From an archaeon (lineage in GTDB: Archaea > Asgardarchaeota > Hermodarchaeia > Hermodarchaeales > Hermodarchaeaceae), in assembly GCA_016550415.1 (NCBI GenBank), contig JABXGU010000822.1:1-18466 (forward strand): 18,466 nt of DNA. The letters run 5' to 3'. Position numbers and translations under genes: made by a program. A model generated the notes under the pieces. That model worked only from the letters and a program-made list of their open reading frames with translations. It was not told the origin of the DNA and did not search any database. This document shows, piece after piece, positions 13,792 through 18,466 of this stretch. The number at the start of each line of letters is the position of its first letter. Position 1 is the stretch's first letter.

Positions 13792-15186
13792 TTAGACCCT
13801 GTGTTGATTAAGTTGACGTCCATATTCGACTAGAGACCAAATGGCGCGAGCTGCACGCCTAGGAGAAGGAAGTGCAGGGATTCCTGCTTGCTCTAGAAGG
13901 TGAGCCCCCTTGAGTGTAAATCGTCCACCAGCAGTACAAGCAACTATGGGCTTCTTGTAGGTTCGAGCGATTGAGGATAGACGATCAACAATATCTAGAT
14001 TCAGCAATGGAATTTGCAGCATAACAATTACAATTGCAGCATCGTAGTGAGACGTTTCAAGAGAGAGTTCAAGTGCAGTCTGATACCGTTCTGCATCTGT
14101 ATCACCAGTTAAATCAATGGGATTGTGAACACTACAGTAGCTGGGAAAATGACGGGCTAGCTCATTTCGGAGCGCATCTGGAGGTTCAGGTACTTCTAAT
14201 CCTAATGCAGAGCAAGCATCCACCGTCATTACCCCTGCGCCACCAGCATCTGTTACTATGAGAATTCGTTTACCATTTGCAGGTGGTTGAGCTGCTAAAG
14301 TTTTAGCCATGTCAAAAGCGTCTTCAAAATCTCTAGCGACCAGGATTCCTGCCTGTTGGAACGCATAATCATACAGTCTAGCATCACCGGCTAATGCACC
14401 AGTATGACTAGCAGCTGCAGCAGAACCTCGAGATGACCGACCCGACTTTACAACAATAATGGGTTTTTTCCTAGTAACAGCTTTAGCTGCTTGAAGGTAA
14501 CTTCCGCCTGTGCTGGGAGTAAGACCCTCTAGGTATTCGACAATTACACGTGTTTCTGGATCCTGACCTAGATACTTGATGAGGTCAATTTCATTAACAT
14601 CACACTTATTTCCAAAGCTGATGACGCGACTTACTCCAAGGCCTTCCATTTCTGTCCAGTCGAGAATTGCTGCCGCAAAAGCCCCACTTTGACTAATGAA
14701 ACTGATGTATCCTTTTCCTGGTCTACCCATCCTCGATGCAGGTAGAAAGGTTGTGTCAACACCTGTGTTTGTATCATAGACGCCTACACAGTTGGGACCA
14801 ATGATACGAATGCCTGCACGGTGAGCAATCTCTACTGCTTGATTTTCAAGGCGTAATCCTTCAGGACCAATTTCTTTGAAGCCTCCGCTGATAATTATGA
14901 CAGCTTTAACTCCCTTTGCTTCGCAGTCCAACATGACTTTGGGAACAATTCCTGCAGGAATGGCAAGTATGGCAAGTTCCACAGGATCGGGAATAGATAC
15001 TAAGCTATCAAAGCATTTGATTCCAAGTACGTCCACAACACGTGGATTGACTGGGTAGGCTAAGCCCTTGAATGAAGGCTTGAGGAAATTCCTAAAAATG
15101 ACTCCGCCAACGCTTTCTTTTTTCTCTGAGGCACCTACTACAGCAACACTTGTAGGGTTGAAGAACGACTCAAGATCCGATGGCAT
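13792..15186 (-). CDS. ADP-forming acyl-CoA synthetase, alpha-type (CoA-binding) subunit
   Basis: This 464-residue protein matches the alpha subunit of archaeal NDP-forming acetyl/acyl-CoA synthetases. An N-terminal CoA-binding Rossmann domain (VAVVGASEKKESVGG, 14-28; IIGPNCVGVYD, 128-138) is followed by two flavodoxin-like ligase domains with FISQSGAF (163-170), VEYLEG (216-221) and ASHTGALAGD (259-268). His261 of SHTG is the phospho-histidine of the family. The enzyme makes ATP from acyl-CoA plus ADP and phosphate, or the reverse. The ATP-grasp beta part is not fused and not in this window, so it must be supplied elsewhere. GAGGG lies 9 bases before ATG 15184-15186. The thiolase-DUF35 pair lies downstream and the RAM gene upstream. 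Confidence 0.9.
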   Translation of the reverse strand: MPSDLESFFNPTSVAVVGASEKKESVGGVIFRNFLKPSFKGLAYPVNPRVVDVLGIKCFDSLVSIPDPVELAILAIPAGIVPKVMLDCEAKGVKAVIIISGGFKEIGPEGLRLENQAVEIAHRAGIRIIGPNCVGVYDTNTGVDTTFLPASRMGRPGKGYISFISQSGAFAAAILDWTEMEGLGVSRVISFGNKCDVNEIDLIKYLGQDPETRVIVEYLEGLTPSTGGSYLQAAKAVTRKKPIIVVKSGRSSRGSAAAASHTGALAGDARLYDYAFQQAGILVARDFEDAFDMAKTLAAQPPANGKRILIVTDAGGAGVMTVDACSALGLEVPEPPDALRNELARHFPSYCSVHNPIDLTGDTDAERYQTALELSLETSHYDAAIVIVMLQIPLLNLDIVDRLSSIARTYKKPIVACTAGGRFTLKGAHLLEQAGIPALPSPRRAARAIWSLVEYGRQLNQHRV

Positions 15187-15202
15187 TATAGGGTTCCCTC
15201 AT
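15170..15202 (-). other. Possible 10-codon reading frame overlapping the synthetase start
   Basis: The best ribosome binding site near the synthetase start, GGAGG (15207-15211), precedes an ATG at 15200-15202 by 4 bases. That ATG opens a frame of 10 codons (MREPYNAIGS) ending in TGA at 15170-15172, out of frame with and overlapping the synthetase start. It could be a leader that couples initiation, or coincidence. Confidence 0.2.
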
Positions 15203-15250
15203 TTAACCTCCGGAAGAAGTGCAAGGTCTGGAGATATTGTTATGTGGTGG

Positions 15251-15511
15251 CTAGATAGGACCGCCATGGACATCCATTTCAAAGTCAGCAACGAGGTTAG
15301 TCACAGTATCTAGTACACCTTCGATGGCGCGAATTTGGTAGATACTTTCCATGATTTCTCGCATGCCTTCACGTTCGACTTCAGCAATGACATCGAACTG
15401 TCCAAAGAGTTTGTGAACCTCTACAATGGCGGGTACCTTTGAGATTTCACGTATTATTTTATCTTCTCGATGAGGTATTACTTTGATGAGTACATAGGCT
15501 TTATAGAGCAT
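15251..15511 (-). CDS. Stand-alone RAM (Lrp/AsnC ligand-binding) domain protein, second copy
   Basis: This 86-residue single RAM domain has no DNA-binding helix-turn-helix. The pattern is strand (YKAYVLIKVIP), helix (REDKIIREISKV), strand pair (IVEVHKLFGQFDVIAEVER) with the hallmark G-x-F-D, helix (GMREIMESIYQIRAI) and strand (VLDTVTNLVADF). The ATG lies only 3 bases after the stop of the degenerate synthetase-like gene (TAA AAA ATG), indicating coupled translation; the synthetase alpha gene follows after 64 bases. Its position inside an acyl-CoA unit suggests it senses an amino acid or acyl-CoA-linked metabolite and acts on these enzymes or a regulator. The ligand is unknown. Confidence 0.88.
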   Translation of the reverse strand: MLYKAYVLIKVIPHREDKIIREISKVPAIVEVHKLFGQFDVIAEVEREGMREIMESIYQIRAIEGVLDTVTNLVADFEMDVHGGPI

Positions 15512-15514
15512 TTT

Positions 15515-16906
15515 TTATTCGCTTCTTTTTTCTATTTTTTGAGCAGATGCGTACTGATACGCTGTTTCGAGGGCGCTTGTTGCTCTGTGCGGATTGGAAT
15601 ATACAGGGATTTTAAGCTGTTCTAGACTTCGGATGATGAGGTTATCAGTTTCAACAGCAGGAATAACACCGATGATGGTTTTTGGAATCTCGGTTCTTGC
15701 TAGACACTGGCGAAGCATCACATTGAGATAGTCGGGATCGATGTATGGAGAATTTGGAAGCAGACTTAACATGACAACGTCAGTAGCGGGATCATCAAGT
15801 ATTATACGAAGGGTTGCATCCATTCGTATTTCATCAGCATTTGTATAGAGACATATGGGATTTGGCACTCGACAGTAGGGAGGAAGTGTATTTTTGAGTT
15901 CTTGAAGAATCTCAGTTTCAAAATGGACCAGATTCAATTTTGAGGAATGGAGAATGTTAGCAGCAGTCACACAGTAGGGTCCAAAATTAGAGATGACAAC
16001 GACCCCCGGTCCCTTCGGAAGAGGCTGCCATTGAAGAAGCTTTGCTATATCAACAGCGCGATTCCATGAGGTGGTTGGGATGATTTGTTGGTTGGCGGCT
16101 AGTTCGCTGACAAGACCTGTTATACTGGTAGATGAACGACGATGTAGACAGAGTTCCTTGATGATTTCCTGTTTAAAGAGGGGAACAATGATGGGTTTCT
16201 GGTTTAACTTAGCTTGATTTACTGCTGCTCTGAATTTTTCTTTTTGAGTAATTTCACCGCAACCAAAGAGTATTACTCGTGTCATTGAATCGTTTGCAAG
16301 AAATGATAAGGTGTCAGTTTCGTTTGTGCCAGCAGAGTCACCCAAGTCTATGAAATGAGAAACACCGCAGCGATATTTACTCAATTGTTCGATTAGCCCA
16401 AAAGCCACATCACGATTATCAGTGATGACGCCGACAGCACCTTCTGGCGGACGAGATAACATTTCAGAAGGGAGAATAATCGTGTCAGAGACTACAGTGG
16501 GGTCATAGTACCCAGCACTTCTGGGTCCAATAACTGGACAGGAAAACTGAGATATTTCTTCAGCGATTTTAGATTTACTCGATTTTGGAATCTCCATTAA
16601 AAGCAAGACGCCGGAGGGACGATATTTTCTGATTTGATTGAGTGTTTCTGGAAATTCTTTAGTTAAAATGGAAATAATCCATAGATGTTTTCCTTTTGGA
16701 ACATCTCCAATGGAAGCATATGTGCTTGAACCAAGGACCTTGGCTTCAGTAGCATTGACGTAGTAGACAGGACCTGAGAAGTAGCGAATGAGTGACCGAG
16801 CAATAGTGAAACCAACTGATCTGGGATTTCCGCTAGCCCCGATAAGTACTATGGATTCAGGGGCGAAGATGTTAGTTAATTGTTGAGATGTATCTACAGC
16901 ACCCAT
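15515..16906 (-). CDS. Degenerate ADP-forming acyl-CoA synthetase alpha-like protein lacking the catalytic histidine
   Basis: This 463-residue protein has nearly the length and order of the intact alpha subunit downstream. A CoA-binding start (SIVLIGASGNPRSVGF, 18-33) and VIGPRSAGYYD (125-135) are recognisable. The catalytic motif ASHTGAL is replaced by TSITGLV, with Ile262 where the phospho-histidine should be, and FISQSGAF has become VITDNRDVAF. Phosphoryl transfer by the family mechanism is therefore unlikely. The frame is intact with normal composition, so it looks like a maintained pseudoenzyme rather than a decaying gene: perhaps a regulatory or structural CoA-binding partner. The ATG has GGTG 6 bases upstream, within a small inverted-repeat cluster. 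It heads the acyl-CoA unit and abuts the RAM gene by 3 bases. Confidence 0.82.
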   Translation of the reverse strand: MGAVDTSQQLTNIFAPESIVLIGASGNPRSVGFTIARSLIRYFSGPVYYVNATEAKVLGSSTYASIGDVPKGKHLWIISILTKEFPETLNQIRKYRPSGVLLLMEIPKSSKSKIAEEISQFSCPVIGPRSAGYYDPTVVSDTIILPSEMLSRPPEGAVGVITDNRDVAFGLIEQLSKYRCGVSHFIDLGDSAGTNETDTLSFLANDSMTRVILFGCGEITQKEKFRAAVNQAKLNQKPIIVPLFKQEIIKELCLHRRSSTSITGLVSELAANQQIIPTTSWNRAVDIAKLLQWQPLPKGPGVVVISNFGPYCVTAANILHSSKLNLVHFETEILQELKNTLPPYCRVPNPICLYTNADEIRMDATLRIILDDPATDVVMLSLLPNSPYIDPDYLNVMLRQCLARTEIPKTIIGVIPAVETDNLIIRSLEQLKIPVYSNPHRATSALETAYQYASAQKIEKRSE

Positions 16907-17051
16907 TCAGCACACCAAATGGTGATAAACACCCTCAATTCGTTTCCCGCATTTACTGGTACATCTTTAAGAATATTCGCAAATAGCAGAAACTCTTTAT
17001 GATATAGGGATGGAGGCATGAAGGAATAATGTTAGTGGAGGCATCTACCTT
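16907..17051. promoter_or_regulatory. Divergent promoter region with TATA-like element
   Basis: TTTATGATATA (16996-17006) lies about 46 bases before the plus-strand synthase start and could be its TATA box. GGAGG about 10 bases before ATG 17052 is its ribosome binding site. The minus-strand side carries a cluster of small inverted repeats described separately. Confidence 0.35.
16913..16933 (-). promoter_or_regulatory. Inverted-repeat cluster overlapping the ribosome binding site of the degenerate synthetase gene
   Basis: Read on the minus strand, GGTG (16930-16933), CACCA (16920-16924) and a second TGGTG (16913-16917) follow in order before the ATG at 16904-16906. CACC can pair with the upstream GGTG or with the GGTG that acts as ribosome binding site. 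This could be an operator or a small translational switch; the stems are only 4-5 bases. Confidence 0.25.
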
Positions 17052-18323
17052 ATGACTGCTGAACTGGAAGATGCTGGTCTTATCATAAATCATAACAAGT
17101 TAAAGGAACTCCAATCAGCCAACCTCCCAAAACGGGTATGGATTTGGGATGAAACCCTTCGTGACGGTGAGCAAACAGCTGGAACTCTCCTTACGATTGA
17201 TGAAAAGATAGCTATTGCAAAACTCATGGATGAGATTGGCGTTGCAGTAATTGCAGCAGGTTTTCCCATGGTTTCAAAAGAGGAAATGGAAACCATCCAT
17301 CGATTATCCAAGGAGGGATTTCGAAACGCAACCTTGGCTGCACCAGCACGAGCCATCCTTGGCGATATTAAAGCATGTATCAAGGCGGGAGCAGAAGAAA
17401 TCCCCATCTTCATAGCTTGTAGCAAATTACGATTGCAGCACCAGCTAAAGATGACATTGGAAGAAGCCATGGACCGATTAGCATCTTGCACTCAATACGC
17501 AGTAGATCACGGCATAAAAGTCGATTATGTTGTTGAAGATGCAACACGTAGCAATTTGGCTGACGTTGCTAGAATGTCTGCGGCTGCAATAGAAGCAGGT
17601 GCAGAGAAGATTGTCATTGCTGATACAGTGGGTTTCTGCCGCCCTAAGGTCATTCAATATATAGTCCAACAGGTTTGTCTGAAAATAAGGGAATTTACAA
17701 AGAAAAAAGTCACTTATGGCATTCACTGCCACAATGATTTTGGACTTGCCACAGCCAATACACTTGCTGGAATAGAGTCAGGTGTGACCTATCCACATGT
17801 TTGTGTTAACGGATTGGGTGAACGAGCAGGTAACGCGGCCCTCGAAGAAGTTGTAATGGCACTCGAAATCCTCTACAATGTCGATACAGGAGTCAAAACA
17901 GAACAACTATTCGAACTTGCTCAAATGGTCGAGCGAAGCTTCGCAATACCAATTCCACCAATAAAAGCGATTGTGGGTAAGAACGCATTTCACCATGGAA
18001 CAGGAATTCATGTTCACGCCCAACTAGCCCATTCTCTTTCCTATGAGCCAATACCACCAGAATTGGTAGGACGACAACGTAGTTTCTATCTAGGTAAATT
18101 TGCTGGTCGTCATCTCATCGAGTTCCTCCTCAAAAAGAATGGCATTATTGCTAATGAGAAACAGATACAGGATATTGCTGGGAAAATCAAAGAGCGACAT
18201 GCAGCCCAAGATAAACGGCAAATTCTCAAACGTTTTGACAAATGCAAAGTAGACCTGCAACAATTGGAGTCTGACATTAGCGAAGAGGAGTTTCTAGTGA
18301 TTGCCAAGAAGATTCTCAAATAA
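17052..18323 (+). CDS. Homocitrate/2-isopropylmalate synthase-family enzyme
   Basis: This 423-residue HMGL-like TIM-barrel synthase condenses acetyl-CoA with a 2-oxo acid. Seen are DETLRDGEQTAG (33-44) with metal and catalytic residues Asp38 and Arg37, VEDATRSNLADVARM (161-175), ADTVGF (190-195), the metal motif HCHNDFGLATANTLAG (225-240), VNGLGERAGN (252-261) and the subdomain motif GKNAFHHGTGIHVHA (309-323). It stops near 420 residues, without the roughly 120-residue regulatory domain of LeuA, so leucine feedback of the usual type is not expected. Homocitrate, isopropylmalate or citramalate synthase are all possible; no leucine or lysine pathway genes are adjacent to decide. ATG 17052 follows GGAGG by 10 bases. 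Single gene, divergent from the acyl-CoA unit. Confidence 0.85.
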   Translation: MTAELEDAGLIINHNKLKELQSANLPKRVWIWDETLRDGEQTAGTLLTIDEKIAIAKLMDEIGVAVIAAGFPMVSKEEMETIHRLSKEGFRNATLAAPARAILGDIKACIKAGAEEIPIFIACSKLRLQHQLKMTLEEAMDRLASCTQYAVDHGIKVDYVVEDATRSNLADVARMSAAAIEAGAEKIVIADTVGFCRPKVIQYIVQQVCLKIREFTKKKVTYGIHCHNDFGLATANTLAGIESGVTYPHVCVNGLGERAGNAALEEVVMALEILYNVDTGVKTEQLFELAQMVERSFAIPIPPIKAIVGKNAFHHGTGIHVHAQLAHSLSYEPIPPELVGRQRSFYLGKFAGRHLIEFLLKKNGIIANEKQIQDIAGKIKERHAAQDKRQILKRFDKCKVDLQQLESDISEEEFLVIAKKILK

Positions 18324-18337
18324 GGATGATGAACTCG

Positions 18338-18466
18338 TTATTTAATGTGAAATATGCATGCAGACTTTTTAGATAACATTTCCAATTTCTTTTCCAAGTC
18401 TGCAAGTTGTGCTTTCACGGCTGAATCACTGGCACCTACTGATTTTATTTTTGAGATTTTATATTC
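18338..18466 (-). CDS. 3' end of a truncated gene with coiled-coil tail, product unknown
   Basis: On the minus strand the frame entering from the window edge is open for 42 residues to a TAA at 18338-18340. It contains VKAQLADLEKKLEMLSKK, a clear short coiled-coil-like heptad pattern, and ends ACIFHIK. The start is outside the window. It converges on the synthase gene with 14 bases between the stops. The function is unknown. Confidence 0.55.
   Translation of the reverse strand, partial: EYKISKIKSVGASDSAVKAQLADLEKKLEMLSKKSACIFHIK

Noticed and set aside
17052..18323. HMG-CoA lyase as the identity of the TIM-barrel synthase
   Set aside because: Length, ETLRDGEQTAG, NGLGERAGN and the GKNAFHHGTGIHVHA subdomain fit the homocitrate/isopropylmalate synthase group better than the shorter lyases.
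1..18466. CRISPR arrays, insertion sequences, integrase sites, prophage genes
   Set aside because: No regularly spaced repeats, transposase or integrase motifs, or terminal inverted repeats were seen; the window looks like ordinary chromosome.

Overview
The window reads as a stretch of archaeal chromosome of moderate GC. Archaeal markers are GGTGA-type ribosome binding sites, a thiolase with its DUF35 partner, stand-alone Lrp/AsnC ligand-binding (RAM) proteins, an RNase J-like beta-CASP nuclease, ADP-forming acyl-CoA synthetase proteins and a formaldehyde-activating (Fae) domain of the tetrahydromethanopterin type. An Asgard lineage such as Thorarchaeota fits the gene content, but this is a guess without a phylogeny. 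No mobile element, CRISPR array, rRNA or tRNA was recognised, and coding density is high.

Layout. Positions 1-92 (+) hold the tail of a truncated gene. A minus-strand unit (3119 to 224) encodes an alpha-solenoid/beta-sandwich protein, a sugar-1-phosphate nucleotidyltransferase with a left-handed beta-helix, and a RAM protein. A lone unknown gene lies at 3254-3907 (+). A tight minus-strand unit (6744 to 3932) encodes an RsmF-like RNA m5C methyltransferase, its PUA-like domain as a separate overlapping gene, and an RNase J-like nuclease, which together form an RNA maturation set. A roughly 300 bp gap (6745-7061) is followed by a two-gene plus-strand unit: a U32-like TIM-barrel protein and a DapA-family aldolase fused to a complete Fae domain. 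Convergent to it is a CitG/MdcB-family gene (9615-10601, -), then an M20 metallopeptidase (10771-12084, +). A five-gene minus-strand unit (16906 to 12111) encodes a degenerate acyl-CoA synthetase-like protein, a RAM protein, an intact ADP-forming acyl-CoA synthetase alpha-type subunit, a thiolase and a DUF35 Zn-ribbon/OB protein. A homocitrate/isopropylmalate synthase-family gene (17052-18323, +) follows, and the 3' end of a coiled-coil gene enters from the right edge (-).

The most notable object is the DapA-Fae fusion at 8040-9524. The aldolase half keeps the Schiff-base lysine and catalytic tyrosine but has Cys where true dihydrodipicolinate synthase has the substrate-binding Arg. The Fae half keeps the AHID catalytic-His motif. 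This suggests an enzyme that makes or consumes formaldehyde by (retro-)aldol chemistry and hands it to tetrahydromethanopterin. The acyl-CoA unit is also notable: a synthetase paralogue that has lost its phospho-histidine is encoded beside an intact copy, with a small ligand-sensing protein between them.
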